Positions 1-9,270 are shown, counted from the stretch's first letter. The stretch: DNA of 64,000 bases from Streptomyces tailanensis (GCF_008386495.1 NZ_VTHJ01000048.1:1-64000), one strand, 5' to 3'. The notes: a model not told the origin generated them from the letters alone. Made by a program: numbers and translations.

Positions 1-329
1 TACAGCCACTACCCCAGGCACAGCAGGGACTTCAGGAAAGCTCACCCTGACGAGCCGAAGTCAGTAACCTCGCCGGTTATCCGACCTGCTGATCTGCGGT
101 TCTTCCCGGGACAGCGAAGGCGGCCGTTCTCCACGCTTCGAGATTCCCGCGTAGGGCCCTTGCCAGGTGATGGCAGCAGCACCCAGTAGGCACCGCCTGC
201 CCCTCAAAGCCGCGCGCTAGTCGCCGACTCGCCTCATCCAGTACGGGTAACCACCTGAATGCCGCTGCTATCAGGCCCCCCCCCCGGAACCCCGTCGGAG
301 CGACGGCCCTCGAAGGAGCTCTCACTAGA
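1..329. other. no gene supported upstream of the MarR gene
   Basis: No reading frame here has convincing coding character or recognisable protein similarity. The one longer minus-strand frame (77-340) reads as Arg/Ala-rich shadow sequence without a ribosome binding site. The only structural oddity is a run of ten C residues at 276-285, about 45 bases before the MarR start. The stretch may be the tail of a region continuing to the left of the window. Confidence 0.4.
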
Positions 330-833
330 GTGCGATCCATGGAACCCCGTTGGCTCTCCCCCGAGGAGCAGCGCGCCTGGCGCGCCTACCGCGACCTCAG
401 CCTGGTGCTAGAGGACGCTCTCGACCAGCAACTGCGACATAAGGCCGACCTCAGCCACCTGTACTACTCGGTGATGGTGTTCCTCTCGGAGGCCCCCGAG
501 CGACGGCTGCGCATGACAGACCTCGCCGAACAGCTGAAGATCGCCCGGACACGGCTCTCCTACACCGTCAGCCGCATGGAGGAGCGCGGCTGGGTGCGCC
601 GCGAGGACGCGCCGGGGGACGGACGGGCTCAGCTCGCCGTGCTGACGGACGAGGGGCTGACCGCCCTTGAGCAGGCCGCCCCCAGTCACGTCGCCACCGT
701 CCGGGCTGCCGTCTTCGACCGGCTGACACCCGAGCAGGCGCGCGCCTTCGGTGAAGCGTGCGAGATCATCCTCAACGGCCTCACGGGCCCGGACCGCCCG
801 GCCTTCCCCGCCGACCTCCCCTGGCGTCGCTGA
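330..833 (+). CDS. MarR family transcriptional regulator
   Basis: A 167-residue winged-helix regulator of the MarR family, which normally binds DNA as a dimer and releases it on binding a small ligand or on oxidation. The helix-turn-helix lies around residues 62-88 (start MTDLAEQLKIARTRLSYTV) and the basic wing at about 89-105 (RREDAPGDGR), the classic MarR arrangement. Length is typical. I chose the GTG start because GAAGGAG sits 11 bases upstream; an internal ATG at codon 4 is too far from that site. The next gene in the same direction encodes a secreted binding protein whose promoter contains palindromic TTGCAG/CTGC elements, so that promoter is a plausible target. The ligand is unknown. 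Family assignment is firm; the target is inference. Confidence 0.9.
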   Translation: MRSMEPRWLSPEEQRAWRAYRDLSLVLEDALDQQLRHKADLSHLYYSVMVFLSEAPERRLRMTDLAEQLKIARTRLSYTVSRMEERGWVRREDAPGDGRAQLAVLTDEGLTALEQAAPSHVATVRAAVFDRLTPEQARAFGEACEIILNGLTGPDRPAFPADLPWRR

Positions 834-926
834 CCTCCCTCCAGAGGCAGAGGCAGAGGCGAGCCCGCCGAACTCCCATCCTCCCTGACTACCCTGCATG
901 ACAGTCCAGACACTCACCGCAACTTA

Positions 927-955
927 TTGCAGATTTGCAGTACCTGCTCTAGAGT
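927..955 (+). promoter_or_regulatory. sigma-70-type promoter with overlapping repeats, before the binding-protein gene
   Basis: A TTGCAG -35 element (927-932) and TAGAGT -10 element (950-955) are separated by exactly 17 bases, predicting transcription from about 962 and a leader near 55 bases. The -35 motif is repeated (TTTGCAG ends at 940), and GCAGTACCTGC (937-947) is a perfect short palindrome inside the spacer. Such overlap suits repression by the adjacent MarR protein. Seen directly in sequence; the function is inferred. Confidence 0.55.
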
Positions 956-1016
956 GACAGCAGATAGTTGAAGCATCAAGCTTCCCCTTCTTGTCCCCAC
1001 CACGAAGGAGCCGAGT

Positions 1017-2156
1017 GTGAAGTCCTCCCGCAAGGCATGGGCCGTCGCCGCCACCCTGGGCGTCCTGGCCGCAAGCGGTGCCACCGTCGCCGCCACCACC
1101 CCTTCCCCGAAACCCGCCCCCAAACACACGAGCGAAGAAGACCAGCTGCAGAAGCTGTACAAGGAGGCCGTGGCCGAGGGCGGCCGCCTGGTCGTCTACG
1201 CCGGCGGTGACAAGCCGGGCCAGGCGGACTACCTCAAGGACGCGTTCGTCAAGAAGTTCCCCAAGATGAAGGTCGACATCGTCGTCGACTTCAGCAAGAA
1301 CCACGACGCCCGCGTCGACAACCAGATCGCCGAGCACCACGTGGTGGCCGACGTCGTCCACCTCCAGACCGTCGACGACTTCCCGCGCTGGAAGAAGGAA
1401 GGAGTGCTGCAGAAGTACAAGCCGGTCGGCTGGAACAAGGTCTTCCACCAGATCAAGGACAAGGACGGCTACTACACCGGCCTGTTCTTCTTCGCCTTCT
1501 CCAACGTCACGGCCACCAAGCTCGGCGACGATGCGCCCGTCGAGGCCAAGGACTTCCTCAAGCCCGAGTTCAAGAACAAGCTCGTCTTCACCTACCCGAA
1601 CGACGACGACGCCGTCCTCTACTACTTCAAACAGCTCACCGACAAGTACGGCTTCGACTACCTGAAGAAGCTGCTCGCCCAGAACCCGAAGTTCGTCCGC
1701 GGCACCCAGGACTCCGCCGACCTGGTCGGCTCCGGTGACTACGTGGCGAGCTTCGGCACGAGCGGAGGCGTCCCGGGCGTCGCCGAGACCACCCTGCCGA
1801 AGAAGTCGCCGTGGGTCGCCTGGCCGCAGACCGGTGCCATCCTCAAGAACGCCCCGCACAAGGCGGCCGCCAAGCTCTACCTGAGCTGGCTGCTGTCCAA
1901 GGACGCCCAGCGAAACTCCATCGACACCTGGAGCGCCCGCACCGACGTCGCCGCGCCGGCGGGCCGCAAGGGCATCTTCGACTACGTGAACATGAACCCG
2001 CTCGGTCTCGGCGAGTTCATGAGCGACCGCACCGCCCTGGACCGCTACAAGGCCCGTATCAACCTCTATGTCGGCGACGTCAAGGGCGTGAACCCCTCCG
2101 ACCCGCAGGGCGTGCTCGGCCTGTACCCCGTCAACCAGGACGGCACCCAGGGCTGA
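1017..2156 (+). CDS. secreted extracellular solute-binding protein (ferric iron / PotD-AfuA type), orphan
   Basis: A 379-residue type-2 periplasmic-binding-fold protein that would capture a substrate outside the cell; the family includes ferric-iron, thiamine and polyamine binders. The N-terminus is a Sec signal peptide (Lys/Arg-rich start, hydrophobic residues 8-24, likely cleavage near TVA-AT at residues 25-26). There is no lipobox cysteine, so the product should be released rather than lipid-anchored, which is unusual for a Gram-positive binding protein. The body begins with the family-typical GGRLVVYAGGDK and keeps a Tyr-rich lobe. No permease or ATPase gene is adjacent, so it is an orphan. 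The GTG start follows GAAGGAG by 6-7 bases. Substrate is not deducible; iron is only a family-level guess. Confidence 0.85.
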   Translation: MKSSRKAWAVAATLGVLAASGATVAATTPSPKPAPKHTSEEDQLQKLYKEAVAEGGRLVVYAGGDKPGQADYLKDAFVKKFPKMKVDIVVDFSKNHDARVDNQIAEHHVVADVVHLQTVDDFPRWKKEGVLQKYKPVGWNKVFHQIKDKDGYYTGLFFFAFSNVTATKLGDDAPVEAKDFLKPEFKNKLVFTYPNDDDAVLYYFKQLTDKYGFDYLKKLLAQNPKFVRGTQDSADLVGSGDYVASFGTSGGVPGVAETTLPKKSPWVAWPQTGAILKNAPHKAAAKLYLSWLLSKDAQRNSIDTWSARTDVAAPAGRKGIFDYVNMNPLGLGEFMSDRTALDRYKARINLYVGDVKGVNPSDPQGVLGLYPVNQDGTQG

Positions 2157-2414
2157 CGGCCCTGAGTCAGCCAGCCTCACAGGAATCCACATCCCAGAGC
2201 TGCACCGTCTGCCAAACCCTGCCCGGTGACCGTCCGCGAGCACTGCTGGAATCGGCCCAAGGCAGGAATTTGGATGCCACACTTCTGTCGTGGCACACCC
2301 GAGACCGCACCCGGAGCAACACGCCGCCCCAGGCGGCAGCCGCAAGGAAGAACCGCGCTCCGCCCACTGTTGTCTGTCACAGCAGCCCTTGCACGATTCC
2401 CAAGGAGGCCGAGC

Positions 2415-2822
2415 TTGTACGGCGACGCAGCAACGATCCGCAAGATCCTCACCGAGCTCGGCGACACCTGGGCGATCGTGGGCCTGTCGACGAACCAGCG
2501 GCGTGCGGCATACGGCGTCGCCGACGTCCTCCAGCGCTTCGGCAAGCGCATTGTTCCTGTGCACCCGAAGGCCGAGACGGTCCACGGTGAAAAGGGATAC
2601 CCCTCCCTGGCAGCGATCCCCTTCCAAGTCGACGTCGTCGACGTGTTCGTCAACAGCGACCTCGCCGGCCCCATCGCCGACGAGGCCGCTCGCATCGGCG
2701 CCAAGGCCGTCTGGTACCAGCTCGGTGTCATCGACGAAGCCGCATACGAGCGCACCCGCGCCGCCGGTCTCGACATGGTCATGGACCGCTGCCCAGCCAT
2801 CGAGATTCCCCGGCTCGGCTGA
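2415..2822 (+). CDS. CoA-binding (Rossmann) domain protein, YccU-like
   Basis: A 135-residue single-domain protein of the CoA_binding family, the nucleotide-binding domain also found in succinyl-CoA synthetase alpha subunits. The N-terminal beta-alpha-beta unit reads WAIVGLSTNQRRAAYGVA, followed by a second strand ending IVPVHPKA, matching standalone members. The TTG start is preferred because AAGGAGG lies six bases upstream and translation begins right at the domain; longer frames to 2226 would add low-quality sequence. The role of these small proteins is poorly known. About 60 bases downstream lies a second, truncated copy of the C-terminal half. The binding-protein gene 258 bases upstream is on the same strand but probably not in the same transcript. 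Confidence 0.85.
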   Translation: MYGDAATIRKILTELGDTWAIVGLSTNQRRAAYGVADVLQRFGKRIVPVHPKAETVHGEKGYPSLAAIPFQVDVVDVFVNSDLAGPIADEAARIGAKAVWYQLGVIDEAAYERTRAAGLDMVMDRCPAIEIPRLG

Positions 2823-2884
2823 CCTGCCCGGCTCACGGGGTCACCTCCATACGAAACGGAATCGCACCTGCGGACACTGTCCCC

Positions 2885-3079
2885 GTGGACGTCGTCGACG
2901 TCTTCGTCAACAGCGACCTCGCGGGCCCCATCGCCGACGAGGCGGTCCGCATCGGCGCCAAGGCCGTCTGGTTCCAGCTGGGCGTGATCGACGAGGAGGC
3001 GTACGACCGCACACGCGCCGCCGGCCTGGACATGGTCATGAACCACTGCCCGGCGATCGAGATACCGCGCCTGGGCTGA
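2885..3079 (+). pseudogene. 5'-truncated second copy of the CoA-binding protein gene
   Basis: This 64-codon frame matches the last 64 residues of the upstream CoA-binding protein at 58 positions, ending in the same CPAIEIPRLG tail and stop. Homology begins abruptly at the VDVVDVF segment; everything encoding the nucleotide-binding N-terminus is missing, and the first GTG has no ribosome binding site. The DNA differs at many synonymous third positions, so the copies are diverged homologues rather than a recent slip-duplication. A remnant left after recombination with an incoming relative is the simplest explanation. Confidence 0.75.
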
Positions 3080-3112
3080 ACTCCTTCACGGCCCGAGCGG
3101 CCTGGGAGGACC

Positions 3113-4036
3113 TCAGTCGTGTGCGACGACCGCGACCGGGGCCGTCGCATGGTGGAGTACGGCGTGGGTGATGGGGCCGATGTGGGTGCCGAGGGGGGAG
3201 TGACGGATACGGCGGCCGACGATGACCAGGGAGGATGTGTGGGAGGCGTCGACCAGGTGGTCGGCCGCCTTGCCGAGGCGGGACTCCTCGATGACCTCGA
3301 CGGCGGGGAACTCGCGCCGCCAGGGGCTCAGTACTTTGGCCAGTGCTGTGGCGTCTTCGCGGCCCAGGTCGGCGGCCGGTTCGGGGTCTTCCCGCAGGCC
3401 GAGCACGAAGTGGGGCGGTGGGCTCCAGTCGTGGACGACCCGCAGGGCCGTCTCCCGCAGGGCGGCGGCCTCGAAGGCGAATCTGATCAGTGTGCCGTTC
3501 GGGTGCGCCGTGTCCAGGCCGAGGACGACGGGCCGGAACGGCGCCGCGTCCGCCGGGGTACCGGAGGGGTCCGGCGCGTGTTCATCCGCGGCCCGCTCCT
3601 CGGCGCGTACGAGGACGACCGGCCGCTCGGTGTGCGCGATGACGTGCAGTCCTACGGAGCCGAGGAGGAACCCGGCGATCCCGCTCACCCCTCGGGAGCC
3701 GAGCACGACGAGTTCGGCGTCTTCTGCCGCCTTCACCAGTGCCTCGGTCGCCCGACCCGTCAGCTGCTCGGTGGTGACCTCCACGCCGGGGTGGCGCAGC
3801 CGGATGCCGTCGGACCTCTCGCGCAGGATCCGCCCGGGGCCGGTCCCGGGCACCTCCGGCTCGATCCGTGCCTCGGTGTCCAGCATCGGCGCCCGCCCCA
3901 TCGGCTCGGGGAACAGTTCCCAGACGTTGACCAGCCGCAAGGGCAGTGCGCGCAGCCGTGCCTCCCTGGCCGCCCACTCGGTGGCGGCCATGCTCTCAGG
4001 GGAGCCGTCGAGGCCCACGACGACGGTGCGGGGCAT
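3113..4036 (-). CDS. universal stress protein, tandem UspA domains
   Basis: A 307-residue cytoplasmic protein with two consecutive Usp domains (about 1-145 and 150-307). Such proteins bind ATP or other nucleotides and accumulate under stress or hypoxia in actinobacteria. Domain 1 starts TVVVGLDGSPES and carries an intact ATP-binding signature, G-x2-G-x9-G-S within GSRGVSGIAGFLLGSV. Domain 2 starts VVLGLDTAHPN, but its matching loop (GRRIRHSPLG) lacks the second glycine, so only the first domain may bind ATP. I set the start at the ATG because GAGGAGG is eight bases before it; the upstream in-frame GTG overlaps that site. It converges on the truncated CoA-binding copy. Confidence 0.92.
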   Translation of the reverse strand: MPRTVVVGLDGSPESMAATEWAAREARLRALPLRLVNVWELFPEPMGRAPMLDTEARIEPEVPGTGPGRILRERSDGIRLRHPGVEVTTEQLTGRATEALVKAAEDAELVVLGSRGVSGIAGFLLGSVGLHVIAHTERPVVLVRAEERAADEHAPDPSGTPADAAPFRPVVLGLDTAHPNGTLIRFAFEAAALRETALRVVHDWSPPPHFVLGLREDPEPAADLGREDATALAKVLSPWRREFPAVEVIEESRLGKAADHLVDASHTSSLVIVGRRIRHSPLGTHIGPITHAVLHHATAPVAVVAHD

Positions 4037-4145
4037 GGGACGCACCTCCTCGGGTCGGGCTCTGTGTCCTTCCCTCTCCCCCGGGTCACCCGAATCGGCG
4101 CGGTCAGGCCTACGAGGGCCTACGAGGCCGAGCGCACTCAGGCGC

Positions 4146-5629
4146 TCACACCGGCAGCAACCGCGTCACCAGTTCGCCGAGGCGCCGGGCGTTGCGGCAG
4201 GCGTGCATGTCGACGACCTCGGCGTATGTGTGGGCGGCGGAGTCGCCCGTGCCCCACTGAGAGGGGGACTCCGGGTTCAGCCAGTGGACGCGGCGGGCGC
4301 GGGCGGCGACGCGTCGCAGGGCGGCCACGTTGGGGTCGAACCCGTTGGTGCGGGCGTCGCCGAGGACGATCACCGACGTACGCGGGCCCACCGCGTCGAG
4401 GTGGCGCTCGGCGAACTCGCCCAGCGCGGCCCCGTAGTCGCTGCTGCCGTGCCAGCCGCTGATCGTGGCCTCGGCGGCGAACCGGCGGCCGAGTTCGGCG
4501 GGGTCGGCCTCGCCGGTGGTGACGAGGTGGGTGACCTCGTCGACGCGGTTGACGAAGGCGTAGACCCGCACCTTGCTGAACTGGTCCCGCATCGCCTGCA
4601 CCAGCAGCATCGTGAAGTTCGCGAACCCGGCGACCGACCCGGACACATCGCAGAGGAGCACGATCTCCGGACGGGCCGGCCGGTGCCGCCGGTACGCCGG
4701 GCGCAGCGGCACCCCTCCGGTGGACAGCGAGCGGCGCAGCGTACGCCGGATGTCGATCTGCCCTCGCGCGGCCCTGCGTCGCCGGGCGGCCAGCCGGGTC
4801 GCGAGCTTGCGGGCCAACGGCTGGACGGTACGGCGGAGTTCGACGAGTTGCTCGCGGCTCGCGATGAGGAAGTCGACCTGGTCGGCGCTCGGTGCGATAC
4901 CCCGTTCGGCGATGAACTCCGCGCCACGGCGTTCGGCGACCCGCCGCCGCGCCTCGGTCCGGATCCGGTTCCGGAAGTCCTCGATACGGCGCCGGATCTC
5001 ATCGGCGTCCAGCCGTTCGGTGAACCCGCCCGAGCCGATTCCCCCACCGAAGCCCCCGCCGAAGCCCGAGCCGAATGCGCCGACGCCCGAACCCGAGCCG
5101 ACGCCGGACCCCGACCCCGCCCCAGGGCCGCCGCCCCTCCCGCCTGCCCGCTGGTCCGCCAGGATCCGAGCCAGCAGCGTCTGCGGCCGGAGCCGGTCCA
5201 GCGTCTGGTGGGCCGACCAGCCGTCCGAGCCCGGCGACGTCCCGTACCGGCCGAGCAGATCCACGGCCTCACCGGCGAGGCGGTTGAGGGCGGCCGTGTC
5301 GTCCGCGGCCAGCGCCTGGGCGAGCCGGTCGCGCAACTCGTCCCGGTCCGCGGCCGGCGCGCCCGACGTTCCCGTCAACTCGCCCACGCCGAGCGGGAAG
5401 TACAGCTCGAAGGCCGCGTCGAACACGGCTCGCTGACGGTCGGCGCGCAGCAGCGCCGCCGCCAGCCCCTCGCGGATCCGCTCCCGGTCGGTGAGGCCCA
5501 GCGCCTCCAGGACGGCCGCCGCGTCCACGGTCTCCCCGGGACCGATCCGTATCCCGTGGCCACGCAACGCCCGTACGAGCCCGGTGAGCCGCTCGGCCAG
5601 GGGAGAACGCGCGTCGGTGGCCGGGGCGT

Positions 5630-5633
<4 letters not shown>
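4146..5633 (-). CDS. VWA domain protein, CoxE-like, partner of MoxR ATPase
   Basis: A 495-residue protein whose C-terminal third is a von Willebrand factor A domain with an intact metal-site motif DVSGS at residues 329-333. MoxR-type AAA+ ATPases and CoxE-like VWA proteins commonly work as a pair, remodelling or loading metal into client enzymes. The N-terminal half is helical. Residues about 164-203 form a striking Gly/Ser-rich flexible linker, then a basic Arg-rich stretch (226-300) precedes the VWA domain. The ATG overlaps the stop of the upstream MoxR gene by four bases, so translation is coupled. No CO-dehydrogenase or other client gene is nearby, so the client is unknown. Confidence 0.9.
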
Positions 5634-6517
<884 letters not shown>

Positions 6518-6622
6518 GTGCCCACTCCCCCTCGTGCCGAGCGCGATGTGCCCCCACTGGCACCCGCATTCAAGTTACCAAGCGGTCGCTTGGAATGCCT
6601 CCGCCTCGGTATGTCTCCGCAT

Positions 6623-7279
6623 TCACGCCGCGACGACGAGCCGCCCCACCAGGTCCTCCCATCCCCGCTCCAGTCGTTCGAGAGACATGCCCCGGCGGTT
6701 GATCAGGTGGTCGACGAGGTTGATGTCCAGGTAGCCCAGCAGGGTCTGCGCTATGAGTTCGATGTCGCCCGCGGCGTCGGCGCGGCGCAGCAGCATGCAG
6801 AGGTGGCCGAGTCTGAGCCGGCTCGCCGGGTTGGTGTGGAGGCGGGAGACCTCGGTACGCGCGGCCAGGTACAGATCGCGGTGTGCGTGTTCGTGCCGTA
6901 TCACGGCGGCGCCGAAGGCGCGGAGCCGCTCCACGGGCGGAGCGTCGGGGCCGAGGGGCGGCGGCCCGGTCAGGAACGCGGCCTGGAGCTCCCGCTCGTG
7001 GTGGTCGAGGAGCGCCACCACGAGCCCGAACCGGTCGCCGAACCGCCGGAAGACGGTCCCCTTGCCCACCTGGGCGGCGTTCGCCACGGCTTCCATGGTC
7101 AGGTTGGCCGCTCCGCACTCCGCCGCGAGCCGGGCGGCCACCTCCAGCAGGCGGGTGCGGTTGCGCGCCGCGTCCGCCCGCAACCGAGGCTGGTCGGCGG
7201 GGGTGAGCGTGAGGTCGATGAGTCCGTCGAGGGGGTCCGGGTCCTGGGGCACGGGGAAGGGCGGCAGCGGCTCGTTCAT
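6623..7279 (-). CDS. TetR family transcriptional regulator
   Basis: A 218-residue regulator with a TetR N-terminal DNA-binding domain: helices begin RNRTRLLEVAARLAAE (residues 40-54), and the recognition segment VGKGTVFRRFGDRFGLV follows at 71-87. The C-terminal ligand domain is generic. It is divergent from an FMN-reductase gene, with two copies of a GGACCNNGGTCC palindrome between them, the usual layout for a self-regulating repressor and its target. I start at the ATG encoding MNEP; the frame stays open upstream but loses coding character. No good ribosome binding site precedes this ATG, so the start is less certain than the family. The inducer is unknown, perhaps a quinone or electrophile given the partner. 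Confidence 0.88.
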   Translation of the reverse strand: MNEPLPPFPVPQDPDPLDGLIDLTLTPADQPRLRADAARNRTRLLEVAARLAAECGAANLTMEAVANAAQVGKGTVFRRFGDRFGLVVALLDHHERELQAAFLTGPPPLGPDAPPVERLRAFGAAVIRHEHAHRDLYLAARTEVSRLHTNPASRLRLGHLCMLLRRADAAGDIELIAQTLLGYLDINLVDHLINRRGMSLERLERGWEDLVGRLVVAA

Positions 7280-7310
7280 GAAAGGAGCGTAACGCTCGTC
7301 ACGAAGAAAT

Positions 7311-7357
7311 GGACCCCGGTCCGAATAGGTGCTACAAATTTCAGCGGACCCTGGTCC
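7311..7357. promoter_or_regulatory. paired palindromic operator for the TetR regulator
   Basis: Two perfect 12-base palindromes, GGACCCCGGTCC (7311-7322) and GGACCCTGGTCC (7346-7357), lie 35 bases apart centre to centre in the divergent intergenic region. A further half-site GGTCCGCTT recurs at 7369-7377. Palindromes of this size between a TetR gene and a divergent oxidoreductase are typical TetR operators. Symmetry is seen directly; binding is inferred. Confidence 0.7.
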
Positions 7358-7414
7358 GCTTAAGCCTCGGTCCGCTTGGTCACCACCCTTTGGCACCCTG
7401 CTAGGAGTCAGCTC

Positions 7415-7975
7415 ATGTCTGTCCGCATCCTCGCGCTCGTCGGTAGCCTTCGCGCCGGTTCGCACAACCGCCAGCTCGCCGAGGCCGCCGTGAAGCACGC
7501 CCCCGAGGGCGTCGAGATCGAGCTGTTCGAGGGCCTGGCCGACGTCCCGTTCTACAACGAGGACATCGACACCGAGGCCGCCCTCCCGGCCACCGCGGCG
7601 CAGCTGCGCGAGGCCGCGGGTCAGGCCGATGGCTTCCTGCTCTTCTCCCCCGAGTACAACGGCACCATCCCGGCCGTGCTGAAGAACGCCATCGACTGGC
7701 TGTCCCGCCCGTACGGCGCCGGCGCGTTCACCGGCAAGCCGGTCGCCGTGGTCGGCACCGCGTTCGGGCAGTTCGGCGGCGTGTGGGCGCAGGACGAGAC
7801 CCGCAAGGCCGTGGGCATCGCCGGCGGTACGGTCCTGGAGGAGGCCAAGCTCTCCATCCCGGGCTCCGTGGTCCGCTTCACCGAGACCCACCCGGCCGAC
7901 GACGCCGAGGTCGTCACCGGCCTCACCCAGGTCCTCTCGCAGCTCACCGCCCAGACGGGCACCGCGGCCGCCTGA
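7415..7975 (+). CDS. NADPH-dependent FMN reductase / quinone reductase
   Basis: A 186-residue flavodoxin-like flavoprotein that should reduce FMN, quinones or azo compounds with NAD(P)H. The flavin phosphate loop GSLRAGSHN is at residues 10-18, and the second family motif SPEYNGTIPAVLKNAIDW starts at 78. Length matches the ArsH/ChrR/YieF-like family. The ATG follows AGGAG by seven bases; the longer frame adds an unsupported leader. The divergent TetR gene and shared palindromes suggest induction by a redox-active or electrophilic compound. A symmetric terminator follows. Confidence 0.9.
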   Translation: MSVRILALVGSLRAGSHNRQLAEAAVKHAPEGVEIELFEGLADVPFYNEDIDTEAALPATAAQLREAAGQADGFLLFSPEYNGTIPAVLKNAIDWLSRPYGAGAFTGKPVAVVGTAFGQFGGVWAQDETRKAVGIAGGTVLEEAKLSIPGSVVRFTETHPADDAEVVTGLTQVLSQLTAQTGTAAA

Positions 7976-7993
7976 GCCGGACCCGCACCGTGC

Positions 7994-8032
7994 GGCGCCG
8001 GGTTCCGGGTCACGCACCCGGGGCCCGGCGCC
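7994..8032. terminator. bidirectional hairpin terminator
   Basis: GGCGCCGGG (7994-8002) pairs perfectly with CCCGGCGCC (8024-8032), and an inner CCGGGT/ACCCGG pair extends the stem across a symmetric two-base bulge to a five-base loop. It lies between the converging FMN reductase and YbaK genes, so it can serve both. Confidence 0.75.
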
Positions 8033-8075
8033 GACGTTCAGGCGGGAGCCGGCGAACCCGCCTCGATCAAGCCGA

Positions 8076-8633
8076 TCAGGCAATCCCCAGCCCCTCCAGT
8101 ACCACAGCGTTCGGCAGTTCCGCGAACGCCTTGCCCGGCACCAGCAGCTTGCCCCGCCGCCGTCCGCTGCCGACCAGGACGTACGGCAGGTCGACCACCG
8201 CGGCGTCCACCAGGACCGGCCACGCCTGAGGCAGCCCGACGGGCGTGATGCCGCCGTACTCCATCCCGGTCTCCCCCGTGGCGGTGTCCATCGGGGCGAA
8301 CGAGGCCTTGCGGGCGCCCAGTTGGCGGCGTACGACGCCGTTCACGTCGACCCGGGCGGCGGACAGCACGACGCACGCGGCCAGGCTCGACTCGCCGCCC
8401 CGCTTGCCCGCGACGACCACGCAGTTCGCGGACTGGTCGAGCAGCTCCTGCCCGTAGTGCTGGACGAACACCGAGGTGTCGGCCCACTCCGGGTCGGTCT
8501 CGACGTACAGGATCTGGTCGGCGGGCACGCTGCCGCGCCAGTGGCGTACGGCGTCGGCGACCGGGCCGACGAGTTCGTCGAGGCAGTCGGGGGCGGGGGT
8601 GGCGTGGTCGAAGTCTCCGATGGGTGCGCGCAT
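8076..8633 (-). CDS. YbaK/EbsC-type aminoacyl-tRNA deacylase domain protein
   Basis: A 185-residue protein of the YbaK/ProX aminoacyl-tRNA editing family, whose members hydrolyse mischarged tRNAs in trans. The core shows a conserved Lys strand (ANCVVVAGKRG), a region equivalent to the editing pocket (VNGVVRRQLGARKASFAP) and the family's glycine loop (EYGGITPVGLP). Length is normal. I start at the ATG giving MRAPIGD; an in-frame GTG lies three codons upstream and neither has a clear ribosome binding site. It stands alone between a convergent reductase and an XRE regulator on the same strand. Which mischarged amino acid it would correct cannot be read from sequence. Confidence 0.85.
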   Translation of the reverse strand: MRAPIGDFDHATPAPDCLDELVGPVADAVRHWRGSVPADQILYVETDPEWADTSVFVQHYGQELLDQSANCVVVAGKRGGESSLAACVVLSAARVDVNGVVRRQLGARKASFAPMDTATGETGMEYGGITPVGLPQAWPVLVDAAVVDLPYVLVGSGRRRGKLLVPGKAFAELPNAVVLEGLGIA

Positions 8634-8676
8634 GAAACGCACGCTAACAGGGCCCGTGGACAGCCGAGTCGGCGTC

Positions 8677-9258
8677 TCAGGTCACGGGTGGCACCGGTGG
8701 CACGGACACCGTCAGCACCATTTTCGTCGGCACGTCGCCCTGATTGGCGTACTCGTGCGCGGCGTTGGCCTCGAAGGTGACGCTCGCGCCGGCCGGGACG
8801 CGGTACTCCGCGCCCTCGACGGTGAGCGTCAGCTCGCCCGCCGTGATGTGGGCGATCTCGACCGTCCCGACGGGGTGCGGGTCCGACCGGCTGCTCTCCC
8901 CCGGCATCAGCCGCCAGTCCCACATCTCCAGCGGGCCGGGGGCCTCCGCACCGGCAAGGAGCCTGCTGTAGCTGCCGCCTTCGGTGTGCCACAGCCGCAC
9001 CACCTGGTCGGCCGGGACGACCCGGACCTTGGGGCCCTGCTCGTAGTCGAGCAGCGTGGTGATGCTGACGCCCAGGGCGTCGCCGATCTTGACGACCGTG
9101 CCGAGGCTGGGGTTGGTGCGGGCCTGCTCGATCTGGATGAGCATGCCGCGGCTGACTCCGGCACGGGCGGCGAGCACGTCCAGCGTGAAGCCGCGTACCG
9201 CGCGCCAGTGCTTGACGTTGCGCGCCAGGGACTGGGTCAGCAGGTCGAGGTCCGACAC
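8677..9258 (-). CDS. XRE regulator with C-terminal cupin domain
   Basis: A 193-residue protein combining an N-terminal Cro/XRE helix-turn-helix (LDVLAARAGVSRGMLIQIE, roughly residues 26-45) and a C-terminal cupin sensing domain (begins near RLMPGESSRSDPHP and ends at AHEYANQG). Such XRE-cupin regulators often control an adjacent transporter or catabolic gene. It is divergent from an EamA exporter gene with inverted repeats between them. I prefer the GTG preceded by GGACGGAAT; a TTG start 11 codons upstream is possible but would put the GTTCA-N6-TGAAC repeat inside the coding region. The ligand is unknown. Confidence 0.87.
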   Translation of the reverse strand: MSDLDLLTQSLARNVKHWRAVRGFTLDVLAARAGVSRGMLIQIEQARTNPSLGTVVKIGDALGVSITTLLDYEQGPKVRVVPADQVVRLWHTEGGSYSRLLAGAEAPGPLEMWDWRLMPGESSRSDPHPVGTVEIAHITAGELTLTVEGAEYRVPAGASVTFEANAAHEYANQGDVPTKMVLTVSVPPVPPVT

Positions 9259-9270
9259 ATTCCGTCCAAT

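Noticed and set aside
924..2627. Long minus-strand frame (567 codons) opposite the binding-protein gene
   Set aside because: Composition is Val/Glu/Asp-rich shadow of a high-GC gene, with no ribosome binding site, and the opposite strand carries a clear signal peptide and family motifs.
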